The notes under the pieces were generated by a model, which saw only the letters and a program-made list of their open reading frames with translations, had not been told where the DNA came from and made no database searches. The translations under genes were made by a program, and so were the position numbers. A stretch of DNA of 64,000 nucleotides from Tremella fuciformis (taxonomy: Eukaryota > Basidiomycota > Tremellomycetes > Tremellales > Tremellaceae): NCBI GenBank assembly GCA_032768795.1, contig CP136495.1, positions 188,501-252,500 of the forward strand, in the 5' to 3' direction. The number at the start of each line of letters is the position of its first letter. Position 1 is the stretch's first letter. This document shows positions 30,296 to 40,101 of this stretch, piece by piece.

Positions 30296-30822
30296 TCTTG
30301 CTTTTGCTTTTGGTGGCGGTCTGGAGTTCCACGTTTGGAGAAATGAGGAAGGTTGCCGCCCTCGACTCGTCTTACAAACGTTACTGGCCCATCCACTCAT
30401 TTCTCTCTACCAATCCTGCTCCTCTGGGTCCTTTTGGAATTTAAAAATAATGGAGCGCTTCGTTGCCCGTCAATGTGATAAAGTGGATTGCAAGAACTGA
30501 AAGCGTGAATTAGCAAGCCGGATATCGCAACGGGGATTGCACCTGGTCAATCCCAAACACTGGGAAAGGAGCACTCTGCATTCAAGGTGATTGGCGAACA
30601 AGGCTCGAATGTACCGGTTGCATTCCCGAGAAGTCAATGCACCGAGTGTGCAAACAACATGGCTGCATTGACAATCGCAGAAACTGCCACGATCGTCCCG
30701 CCAACACCTGGGACGTCGCGGAGCTCAACAGCAGCGCTGGAAGGCGCGCCTGACTCATGTGCCGCCGAATCTGAGACCGATCCTTTCGGGGACGGCGCAC
30801 AGCGAGTGGTTATCCGGGACAT
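30296..30822. other. Intergenic between F1-M and asparaginase
   Basis: About 530 bases. A plus-strand frame (30,587-30,826; 79 codons) overlaps the asparaginase stop; it has a Ser/Thr/Ala-rich, protein-like composition but no recognised domain and was not called. A/T-rich TTTTTAAAT (minus strand near 30,440) may serve F1-M. Confidence 0.35.
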
Positions 30823-32211
30823 CTAATGCACCTGGCCAACGGTCATCTCGCCCGCCACAGGTGTCTGGAATATCTCCTGCCGCTGCTTGAAGGTGAGGTC
30901 TTTGCGCGAGACAAGCCAAAGCAGCTTGGCAAAAGCCGCCTCGTGCGTGAGGTCGTATCCGGGGCAGACGCCTCTTTCTCAGCGTCCGTCAATCGGTCAT
31001 GAAAGCATGGACGTGACCTACCGATGTTCATTAGCGTGACGCCCTGGGCGTATAGAGGGTAAATATTTGGTATGGCGCCTCCGCGTCAGCCTCATCCCGG
31101 AACGAGCACGGGACCCACATTGCGAGATGACAACCACCAATATCTCTTTCCGTACCGCATCCTCTAGCGCTTTCAAGACCCCGTTCTCCTCATTCAGAGG
31201 CAAGTTGCCCGAGCCGTATGCGGAAAGTATGACCGCCTTGCACGTCGGCACCGCTTCGATCTGCGCAGAGAGTAGGGTGCCTGTGATCCCTGGGTGTATA
31301 GCGCACGAGAGGACCGAGGGCTCAGTGAGGAGCTTGACAAGCCGTGGAGGGAGCGCCGCCGAGCGCGAGATGAGGTTAGGCGAGTAGGCTACCGTCAGTT
31401 CGCTGTCATTTAAGGGGCGAAGGGCGTACTGATCTTGACGTTGAGGTTGATGAGCGGCGGGATGCACGGCGACTCGAACGCGGCAAAAAAGTTGGGCGAC
31501 ACTTTCGTAGACCTGCTATCAGATGGTAGTAGAGGGAGATGAACAAGTGACTCACCGGCACCCCCTCAAGACCTGGTGGTGGAAGACCACGCCCACGCCA
31601 GCATAGGGTAAGACGCCCGCCACGAACAGCGAGTCGAGCAGGTTGGTCCACCCGTCCGACCGCGGCTGGCTCAGCGGGATCTGCGCGCCCGTGACGACTA
31701 TCGGTTTGCCCGCGTGGGTGAAGAGGAAGGTGAGGATGGAGGCGGTGTAGGCGAGGGTGTCGGTGCCGGACAGCACGACGAACCCTTCGTAGTTGTCCCA
31801 ATTCTCCTCTATCAGTTCGGCGATGGTGTTGTAGTCTGGGATCAGCCATGTCCTACTAGGTCCATCAGGCTCACCTCCCGGCGTCATCTCGGACGAGTCC
31901 ATATGCCTGTCCAGGTCCAGGATATCGTATCCCACCCTGCTCCCTTCGGCGTCCATGACCGGCGTTCTCAGTCGCGGATACCGTGTATTCCGCCCCACCT
32001 GCACCGTCTCGACATCCGAGGCAAAGTCTCGCGTCGCATCGGATAACAGTGGATGCTGTCTGATACGGCGAAAGAACGTGTCTGTTCGTAGCTGCCCATC
32101 AGCGTCCTTCCGAGAGGACAAGAGCGGACACACCGGTGTGAGACCATTAGGTGTGGGCTCCGAGGCGATGGTGCCTCCTGTCCCGATCACCAGGATGCTA
32201 CGCTCTGTCAT
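30823..32211 (-). CDS. L-asparaginase (type I, cytosolic-like), multi-exon
   Basis: It hydrolyses L-asparagine to aspartate and ammonia. The start at ATG 32,211 gives MTERSILVIGTGGTIASEP with the first catalytic threonine in the TGGTIA motif. The second signature is VVLSGTDTLAYTASILTFLF, carrying the Thr-Asp pair; VVTGAQIPLSQPRSDGWTNLL supplies the substrate-site segment. An intron with donor GTGAGTCA near 31,560 and acceptor near 31,510 joins HHQVLRGCRSTKVSP to NFFAAFESPCIPPLINLNVK, the usual asparaginase order. Later exons give HPGITGTLLSAQ and ILSAYGSGNLP. The last exon reads THEAAFAKLLWLVS ... VAGEMTVGQVH. No secretion signal is evident with this start; an upstream in-frame ATG exists at 32,397. 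It separates the F1 island from TFB4. Confidence 0.88.
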
Positions 32212-32401
32212 GTCGCTGAGCCTGCTGATAGAGTTTATCCCTAGGCCTCCTTGAGATGTATACGCTGCACGACGAGAAAGAATACACACTTCTCGAGGAG
32301 GAAGACAGCTTTGGCCAACTTTTCTCGTCCAAGCTGGAGCCCCACGTCTGTCAAAGATGATATGCAACACGAGGTGATGCCATAGATTGTACAACATGGT
32401 G

Positions 32402-33809
32402 CTATGCAGCGACCGTCGGACCCTCCCCGTCCTCGGCCTTGCGTTTCTTCTTGGCGGAATCTTTGCCCTCCTGGCCCCTCTCCTTCTTCACGATCGCTGG
32501 CGGGATCGTCTCTGGTACAGGTATCGGCTCGACAAATTCGGCGAGCTGTTTGAGGACGGGAAGGGCCTTGAGGGGGAACTTGGTCTTGCACATCTGGCAT
32601 ACGGGTAGGGGCTTGCAAAAGACTGCGTGTTAGCGAGGCAGAGCGGGTCTAGATAGTATCAACCGACTCGAGAGACAGACGCTGCACACAAAGCCTACGT
32701 CTACCACGTCGTGGTGACAGAAACATACTGCCCTAAAGTCCACAGCATCTTGAGGGGGCGTGGCAAAGGTCGTATGCCGCAACGTGGGTGGCGAGAGGTA
32801 TATGGCCTGGTCATCAGCTGGATGTCACCATAGGGCAGCTTCGACTGACATGAAGATATTGTAGCAATCCTCCGCGACCATTCCATCGCCAATATACTCC
32901 GCCGGTCAGATGGGACGCTTGCTGTAGGAATATTGGCGGAGTGGTCTGAGTCGAAGGCGGGGGCAGCGTCAAGACATCTATGGGTACTTTCTGTCCTGTC
33001 AGCGTCACCTTCGAACACCCAACAGAGGACACTTGCCGCCTTCTGTGCCGCGAACACGCAGTTCATGAGTCCTACATATCCACCCCTCATAGATCCTCCC
33101 TGGCCTTTCGACTCTGCATCGGAGAACGAGGATCCAGACGTGGCATTGACGACCATTATTCTCGTTTCTAGTCGGTCGGGATTCCCAGACGAGTCCTCGT
33201 TATGTACGAGGGATCCCCCTGGCGGTGCGGGCGGCGTAGACCTGTTGATATCTGCCATGAGTCTACACAGATCAAGACGCGGGGAGAGACTTACAGCACA
33301 GAGCCTTCGTCATAGCCGAGACGATTGCAGGCGGTTCTGCTCGTCAGCTTGACAAGACCCGGCGATTCTAGCTAACCATTCAACCCGCTCTCCCCTGCGG
33401 CCGCCCGCGCCGCTTCCTCGGCGACCATCGCCCTCATCCCCTCCTCCAGGCGCTTATCTAAGACCCGAAATGGCTCATACACAGTCCCACTCGGCCCCTC
33501 GGTAGACTTGCCAGTCTCCCTGTCAATAGGGTATAACAGCCGACTCTTCCCTGCGCTTGCCCCGTACACCACAACCTTGTTCCCCCATCGACTCGCCAGA
33601 TGCGCATTGAGGAAGACGATGATGTTGGTGATGAACTCCGTCAGGCTCAATGGGGAGATAGGGACTTTGGCCAGAAACGCAGGGGTGTTCGGGTCGGAAG
33701 GGGCGGAAGGGAGGGATGAGAGGAGCGACCATGAGAGCGGGTGTAGGTCCAGCACGAGGAGGAGTAGAGAGGGGTGGACCGTCTCCGGAAAGGAGGGCTC
33801 CGTCGTCAT
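32402..33809 (-). CDS. TFB4: TFIIH core subunit TFB4 (p34/GTF2H3), multi-exon
   Basis: A non-catalytic subunit of the TFIIH core, acting in transcription and nucleotide excision repair. The N-terminal exon has the von Willebrand A-like opening [16 protein letters not shown], then [23 protein letters not shown]. Middle exons carry [26 protein letters not shown] (the usual 'I/L-M-N-x-I-F-x-A-Q' block), [12 protein letters not shown] and [15 protein letters not shown], which are diagnostic. The last exon contains the zinc-ribbon end [20 protein letters not shown] followed by a Lys/Glu-rich tail ([17 protein letters not shown]). Start taken as MTTEPSF at 33,809 (an ATG three codons upstream is also possible). 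The gene is divergent from UTP4 with about 230 bp between starts, a likely shared promoter region. Some internal exon edges were not resolved. Confidence 0.88.
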
Positions 33810-34042
33810 CTTTCCCAAGTCATAGTTTGGTGGTTGACGCTATCAGAAGTGCTCTGCTCGTCAACTCCTGCATCGTCGAGGTGATCGGACTGTAATGTGG
33901 AGGTTTACACGTGGACTAAACTTACCCGACCCACGTGGGAGTGATAAGCTTTCGTACGAGATTTTCTGGTCCACCGACAACCGTTTGACATCGAAATACA
34001 TTCTTTCCTACTTGCTACTCGTACCAGAGCAGTGCCGACGAC

Positions 34043-36953
34043 ATGCCCGTCCCGGCTGCAGGAGGAGCAACGCTGCCTCTACATCGCGTACGATTCTTCG
34101 ACCATACTCCCTCGCCCATCACCTGCTTGGCATTCTCCCCTACACCCCTCCCGCCCGCGCGAGATCCGAAAGACCTCAAGGGCAAAGCGAGAGAACAGCC
34201 GTCGACATACGAGGCCGCGCCGTTAGTTCTGGCCAGGGAGAATGGGGATGTGGAGATTTGGCAGTGGTCGAAGGGCGATCCGGAACTTGCCTATGGCAAC
34301 TGGACTCTGACTCAAGTTGGTCCGCCGCTGTCAGGTCATCGTGTTGCTGACAAGAAGACTCTTCCGCCCACTCTGACGCACCCGAGTATATCACTTATGA
34401 CCCTTGTCTTGCGCGATCCGGTCAACTTTCACAGCAAGGCCTACGCCGTGCCGAGACTTCAGGACCTGCGGCTCTTTACCGCTGGGTCCGATTCGCTTGA
34501 GATAGTCGAGCGATGTCTGCAGACGGGACGTGTACTCGTCAGTCTCGCCCTTCACGCGATAAGATGTATCTTGCTTACTCTCAGTCGACCTACCCCATCC
34601 CCTCTCCGCCCCTATGGTCCATGTCCGTCTCGCCCACTCATCAGCTCCTTTGCCTGGCCACAACTTCGCAAAACCTCCACTTTGTGTCCATCCCGCCTTC
34701 CCCTTCGACCTCATCACCGCTGGAACCCCCACCCCCGCACCTTCTTCGCTCAGACGCACTCCCATCGCGAACACGCACCGTCAGTCTGGCTTGGGGACCG
34801 CCGTCGCTCGTGCAGGTCGACGACGAGTGGGAGTGGCGAGATTCGTACCTCGTGACTGGGAATTCCGACTCGAGTTTCCGGCGATGGGATCTCCCTCAAC
34901 CTTCCACCTCCGACGGCTCGAGATCCACGGTTGGCAGAGTACAGCTCGGCGCTCGAGCAGTCGTGGAGAAGCTCAATCGCTGGGAAGCCAAAATCAAGCG
35001 AGTGCACACGGGCACTATCGTGTGGGGCGTCGGCGTCTTACCTGGAGGAGAGATAGTCACAAGCGACAGTCTTGGCAACGTCACCTTCTGGGATGGAGAG
35101 AGCATGGCGCAGCGTCAAAGCTTCAAGGTCCACAAGGCGGACGCGATGTGCATGATCATCGGCCCCGATGGAAGAACCGTCTATTCCTCTGGGCCAGACC
35201 AGCGTATCGTACAGATCACCCGAGTCACGAATAACAAAGGTCATAGCTGGGCCATGACCTCGAATCGCCGGGCCCACTCGCACGATGTCCGGGCATTGTC
35301 TATCTTTCCCTCGTACACCCCTTCCCCCGTCGCTCTTTCCAACCCGAATCCAACTTGGGCACCAGTGCTCGCGTCCGGGGGATGGGACATGGCACCGAAC
35401 TTCACCCACGCTGCTGCGGCGGATCTCAACGTCAGTCAGCTCAAAGGGCCGCTGAGCAGGAACAGGCAGAAGAATAGGGTCGTCTTTGACGATGCGCATG
35501 TCCGAAAGATGCCTGCTCATGCTGGTGGGCAATTGCAGGGTAGACTATCCTTTGCCCGACAGGCAAGACTTGTTGTTGGCCGCAAGGATCGGAGTGTCAG
35601 CATATGGCGCATCTTGCCTCAGGAGCAGGGCTGGGAAAAGGTGTTGGACATGGAGCTGCAGGTGAGCTCGACGCCCCGAAATGTCCAGAGCTCATGTTGT
35701 AGCTGCGGACGAATCTCCTGTCTACTGCTGTCAGTGACGATGGCAAGTGGCTTGCCCTGTCCGATTTGTATGAGACCAAACTCTTTCGCTTGTCGCAAGA
35801 TGGTACCTCCGTCTCGCCCAAGCGGGTGCGCTCATTCCTCGAAACCATTTCGACCTCGGACCTCACAGCTCATCTCGCTATCCCAAATCAGGGGTGCGGT
35901 GCATCTTCTCTCTTGTTCACTCCCGATTGCCAGCGTCTGGTCATGGGTCTCGTTAGTTCGGGACAGATCCTTGTTGTCGACCTTGCCGAACAAGGAGTGC
36001 AGGTCGCCAAGGTTTTCGATCGGAGTGTCTACACCGGCGGTCGCGCAATCAAGCCGAAGAAGGCGAATGGTCACACAAATGGCTCGAACGGTCTGACCAA
36101 TGGTGATGCTCAACATGACCCGGATTCCGACGAGGAGTCGAGCAGCGAAGACGAGCAGTCCGCGTCCTCGGAGAGAAAGCCTTGGGTGTGCTGCCTTGCG
36201 TCGTCGCCAGATGGGCAATGGCTGGCCGTCGCCGATCTCAGTGGCGGCGTTTCCATCTTCAACCTCGACACCCTCCGTCTATACGCGACTCTCCCCACAT
36301 TCCCCTACGCCCCTGTCCAACTCGCCTTCCCGCCTGCGCAACCGTCCCTGCTGTCCATTCTGCTGCCGACGAATCAGATCCAGTTCTACCACGTCGACAG
36401 GCGCCAGCTGCTTCGCATGACCAGGCAACTCATCACCCTCTCTCACACGCTGGACGAACAATGGGTGCCCGCCCTGTCCTTCGCCTGGGCCCCAGAAACC
36501 ACTCGCGACTCGCGCAACTCGAAAGTCATCATATGGTCCGCCGACTGGGTCTGCACCGCCCGCCTCGACCTCGACCTCATCGCGCTCAAACCCCATGCGG
36601 CCGAGTCCAACCGCCGCAAGAGGGCCAGACAGGCGCGAGAAGCCCTCGAAGCGACTAGCATGTCGCCAGCCGGCTCGTCCATAGCCCTCGACGCAGGCAG
36701 TATAGCCACGGCTGACTCGACGCTCTCCCGGCAGACCAGCATCAGCGGTGGGGTGTCCGGCAAGGCGATCATCTCCAGCGAGGACCCCGATTTCTGTAAA
36801 GTCACCACGGACAGGTTCAAGGGTGTTTGTGGGGTCGCGTGGTTCGGTAGTGCCGAGGAAGGAGGGGAGATGGTGGTTGTCGAACGACCGTATGCGGATT
36901 ACGTGGGCGAGCTGCCGCCCGCCTTCTGGACGGGCGGGTTTGGGCGAGCGTAG
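34043..36953 (+). CDS. UTP4: U3 snoRNP / small-subunit processome WD-repeat protein UTP4 (Cirhin)
   Basis: A nucleolar t-UTP subcomplex protein needed for 18S pre-rRNA processing. The start at 34,043 gives LHRVRFFDHTPSPITCLAFS, the typical UTP4 opening, then LVLARENGDVEIWQW. WD-type repeats follow: LWSMSVSPTHQLLCLATTSQ, YLVTGNSDSSFRRWDLP, HTGTIVWGVGVLPGGEIVTS followed by DSLGNVTFWD, and HKADAMCMIIGPDGRTVYSS. A small intron at about 35,664-35,705 (GTGAGC...TAG) joins LDMELQ to LRTNLLSTAVSDDGKWLALS. The C-terminal propeller carries GSARSVYTGGRAIKPK-like segments, an acidic linker (DSDEESSSEDEQ), VCCLASSPDGQWLAVADLSG and a final YVGELPPAFWTGGFGRA. Other introns lie in the first 500 bases. It closes the conserved middle block. 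Confidence 0.88.
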
Positions 36954-37066
36954 GAGCCGGTCTAGCGTGGCACATGTGCATGCATGGTGGTGTGTGTATG
37001 ATTGTTTCAGACTGTTATCCCCGATTGTGTGAGCTACAACGCGGAACACAAACAGAACAATGCGCC

Positions 37067-38249
37067 CTAGTACAAACGAAAACGCCATCTGCTGCTGCTA
37101 CGACTACTGCGACTCGACTTGCAACTGGACTTGCGACGAGTCCATCGACTGCGTCTGGACTCCTCTCCGGGCTCATCTTCTCCGAACAAGTTGTCAGTGT
37201 GCTCGGGAGGTCCGGGTGACGGTATATCCCCGCTGTGATCAGTCTGTGTCTGTGCGTCGGTGGACCGTCTGGAAAATGTGCTTCTTGGCGAGGACGAGAA
37301 CGCGTCGCTGCCACCTGCTGAGGCAGGGCTGATTGGTCTGGATATCCAAGGGCTCACGGGACTGACGGAATCAGAGGGATGAAGTCCGGGTCCCGAGCTG
37401 GGGCGCGGGCTGAGGTGAGGGGGAGGCGGGTGCTGGTATCCCATATGAGGCAGAGGACTTCGGGTCACAAGTCTTGGCAGTGGCAGAGGCGAAGCCCCCG
37501 GGGCTGTGAGGTTCACACCTTGCCCCATGAGATCTTCTCCAGAGGGAAGTGCAAATCTCTGAAGGACGCCGGACGCTTCGGCGGGCAGCGCAGTGGGGCG
37601 CATACTGCTCGGTGCAGAGACCGCAGGGAGCTCGACCGCGGTGGGAATGTCACCTGGGCTGGATTGCTCCTGATTGAAGGTAGCTCGGACGAGGTGGTAC
37701 ACCCGTTTCGACCACCCGCCTCCCACTCCGCCCATCTGCCACTCTACAGAGGCTCGCTGGGTCGGGTGGTAAGCGCTGGGATCTACCCCTTGGGGCATAG
37801 GAGCCAACATGAGGGCTTGATGCGGGCCCGGACTACAGAGAATCAGCAGTACACAACCCGAGGTCCGCAGCTTACTAATGTGGATCTGGCAGGCAGCCAA
37901 ACGGGTACGGTGGTATTAGCGCCAGCGTTCTCGCGTTCTCTGCGCTTTGAGTGTGCTCGTGGTCGTAAAGAGGGTTCGACACACAGTGGCTGTGAGACGG
38001 ATCATCTGGGTACGCAGGACAGTGATACGGCACAGCCTTGATCATCTTCCCCATCAACTCGTCTGCGAAGAAATACGTCGGGCTTGGCATGGATTCCGAG
38101 GTGTGTTCTCCGGGGCATCTGAGTGTAAGGAGTGGTTCTTGTACTTGTGGCAGTTCAAGACACGATCTCCAGGTGTCGTGCTCCTCGACCTCGTCGTAGA
38201 TCTGATGTCTCGTCGGCTGATAGGGCCAGGACCTGCCATTAACGCTCAT
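37067..38249 (-). CDS. F2-family protein, two exons (join 37067..37832, 37876..38249)
   Basis: Exon 1 starts at ATG 38,249 (MSVNGRSWPYQP; an alternative is 38,270) and carries the F2 signature: LLTLRCPGEHTSES, then ELMGKMIKAVPYHCPAY and SHCVSNPLYD. The VSNPLY segment also occurs in the F2 gene at 53 kb. Splicing at GTAAGC (37,875) and TGTAG (37,833-37,837) removes a 43-nt intron in phase 2 and joins the frame to PGPHQALMLAPMPQG, the F2 exon-2 opening. The exon-1 frame otherwise stops at the junction, so the splice is well supported. Exon 2 holds SKRVYHLVRATFNQEQ, then a long Pro/Ser tail and a basic Ser/Arg end (RRSRWTRRKSSCKSSRSS). Probably intracellular; an SR-like nuclear tail is possible. 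Function unknown. Confidence 0.77.
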
Positions 38250-38270
38250 AATCGCCCCCACTGGCGACAT

Positions 38271-38569
38271 AGTCGGCTTTCAAAGAATCCAAATATCTGA
38301 CGCAAAATCGACGAAAAGCAGCTTCCATGCTTCTCCTGCCAATCTGCATGCGCACGGGCGGTACCCAAACATGTCACAGCCTTTCATGCGGTATCCTTTG
38401 TCTCCGGCCTTCGGTTCTCGCATGTCGACTGGCGTTCCCGCAAGTTCACAAAGGAACGCAGGCCTTCCGGACTACGGCTGATTCGGAGGTGTGATGACAC
38501 GAAAAGAAGCATCGGTTCTTACATCCTCAGAACTCAAGATAAAAAGCTCATTTGGCGCACGGACCGCCC
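38271..38569. other. Intergenic upstream of the 37-kb F2 gene
   Basis: About 300 bases without a frame of note; presumably the F2 promoter. Merges into the LTR relic. Confidence 0.35.
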
Positions 38570-38790
38570 AAGGCCCTCAGCGAGACATCGGCGCTCGAGG
38601 CACTCTCCGAGGTACCGTAGCCTGTTTAGGCGGTCGGTCTTAACTCTCTATTTTGTAGAGAGCGATGCATGCTGGCGCACCTCCCTAGTCAGCTCTCAGC
38701 TCATTTAGAAGCGTACAAGAACTGTTAGGCAGAGAACCATGTGGAAGAAAGAGGTACGGGGCGTTATTTATCACTACACACGTAGCCCAT
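38570..38790 (-). repeat. Degraded solo LTR related to Copia-2
   Basis: Read on the minus strand, 38,785-38,745 (GTAGTGATAAATAACGCCCC followed by GTACCTC) matches the start of the Copia-2 LTR (GTAGCAGTGATAAATAACGT followed by CCCGTACCTC). 38,675-38,610 (GCATCGCTCTCTACAAAATA, AGAGTTAAGACCGACCGCC, then GGCTACGGTACCT) matches its second half (TATCGCTTTCTACAGAGCTA, AGAGCTGCCAGCTACCGCC, then GGCTACCTGG). The middle is diverged. No partner LTR or internal region is present, so this is an old solo LTR. It overlaps the 3' end of the F1 gene at 38,774. Confidence 0.65.
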
Positions 38791-39370
38791 CCAGCATTTC
38801 TGTCACTGATGCGCTATTTTGTCGCTCTCGTTCCGTATTAACGGTTCGCTCGTCGACCGTCCGGCAAGGCCAAGCTGAGTAATCGACCACGCTGGTTTTA
38901 CCACAGGAGGCGATGTCGCCCAGGGCGTGCGGGGATTCATACAGTAGGATATCGAGGTCGGGCACGCTACCCCCCGAGGCGCCATCGAGAAGGTCAAGAA
39001 TAATCTGACTCGCAAGCGAATTCAGTGTCTGGGCTTGGATATAGTTCCTCAGCTCCTGGTTCTCGGGGTTCCACAGAACATCCTTCTGGAGATCTGAGAG
39101 CTGGAGATATTCTTGTGTGATGGCCTCCTCGGTATAGTCTCTCAAGTACGGTTGCTCCACAATGTCTGCCCAGGAAGCCTCCAGATCTTTCGAGCGCTCA
39201 CTTTCAGTACCATCTTGCCCGAAAAGGTGCCGAAGGACAACTTGTGGGATCAGCGATGCCTCGTCATGCGTAAGCGTGAGTTGGAGCGCGACTGCGCTGT
39301 TGCAGTGGGAACGAGGCCCATGCTGAATGAAGGGAGGCTTTACGATGATTGTTCCTTGACTTGACGACAT
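38774..39370 (-). CDS. F1-family protein N (198 aa, short form) inside the F2 island
   Basis: Open frame from ATG at 39,370; a TATAGAC-type element (minus strand ATTTATAGAC, 39,461-39,470) lies about 95 nt upstream. Block 1 is GPRSHCNSAVALQLTLTH. Block 2 is VLRHLFGQDGTESERSKDLE followed by ASWADIV. Then come YLQLSDLQKDVLWNPE, the helix SLASQIILDLLDG, and block 3 VPDLDILLYESPHALGDI. Its nearest relative in the window is F1-H at 21.4 kb. The last codons (GLRV-stop) lie within sequence resembling the Copia-2 LTR, so an old LTR insertion may have replaced the original C-terminus and stop. Function unknown. Confidence 0.76.
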   Translation of the reverse strand: MSSSQGTIIVKPPFIQHGPRSHCNSAVALQLTLTHDEASLIPQVVLRHLFGQDGTESERSKDLEASWADIVEQPYLRDYTEEAITQEYLQLSDLQKDVLWNPENQELRNYIQAQTLNSLASQIILDLLDGASGGSVPDLDILLYESPHALGDIASCGKTSVVDYSAWPCRTVDERTVNTERERQNSASVTEMLDGLRV

Positions 39371-40101
39371 CGTTCTCTAGCTCGGTCCGGGCGTCCGGGA
39401 GCGGTTGAAGGGCGCAGTTGTGGGAGAGGCAGTATGTCATCTCTTCACGGCGCAACTGATGTCTATAAATCCACGGACAGGGATTTGCCCGATGGACCAG
39501 GATATCAACTCGGCTGGCAGTGTTGTGATCGTGCATGAAAAGAGCGAGCCGTTGTGTGTCGGGGTACCGTGTTCCCTTGTGGAGATTGCACCAATTTTTT
39601 CATTTCTGTGTCAATGAAGCCCTCACCAGCCGTCAAAAGGCAATTTGGGATGTTTATTTGCGTGCTCCGTCGCTTCGCAAATGAAACGGGGAGAAGACGT
39701 TGCCCGACATATGACGGAGGCTCTGGTACTGTACAACATGACTGCCCCCGCCAGGCAACGCGCAACTTCGGGGAGTGGGATATTCAGGCTCCAACCCTCG
39801 GTCGCACTTGATTCCCATAGTCTTTTGCACTGGACCGCGATAAGTAGCGGATGATGAAGACATGTACGACTTCGCACGCAAGACAGCCCGGCAGCAATTG
39901 GGGAAAACACGTACCACGTATGATGTGGAAATGACGAACGGGCAGCGTCAGTAGCGCGCCATTTCAATGAGTATGCATTGTCCCATTGAGCGTTTCCGTG
40001 TGAACATATACTGAACAAGGTACGAAGAAGATGTGTACACCGGGCGGGGAATGGAGCAGACCCGGCTTCGGACTCTGAGCAATCTGTGCTCATGAATGAG
40101 T
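39371..40101. other. Intergenic between F1-N and the 40-kb gene
   Basis: About 730 bases. A minus-strand frame (39,948-40,163) containing LIDMGATSITVPIELIHEH looks protein-like but overlaps the 3' exon of the next gene in another frame; it could be a relic. No further support. Confidence 0.3.

Noticed and set aside
30587..30826. Plus-strand 79-codon frame overlapping the asparaginase stop
   Set aside because: Protein-like composition, but no domain, no partner exon and overlap with a real gene end.
32241..32397. N-terminal extension of asparaginase (start at 32,397)
   Set aside because: The 62 extra residues do not resemble a family N-terminus or a clean signal peptide; MTERSILVIGTGG is the natural start.
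36279..37088. Minus-strand frame of 269 codons opposite UTP4
   Set aside because: Shadow of the UTP4 3' exon; GC-rich coding DNA often leaves the reverse frame open.
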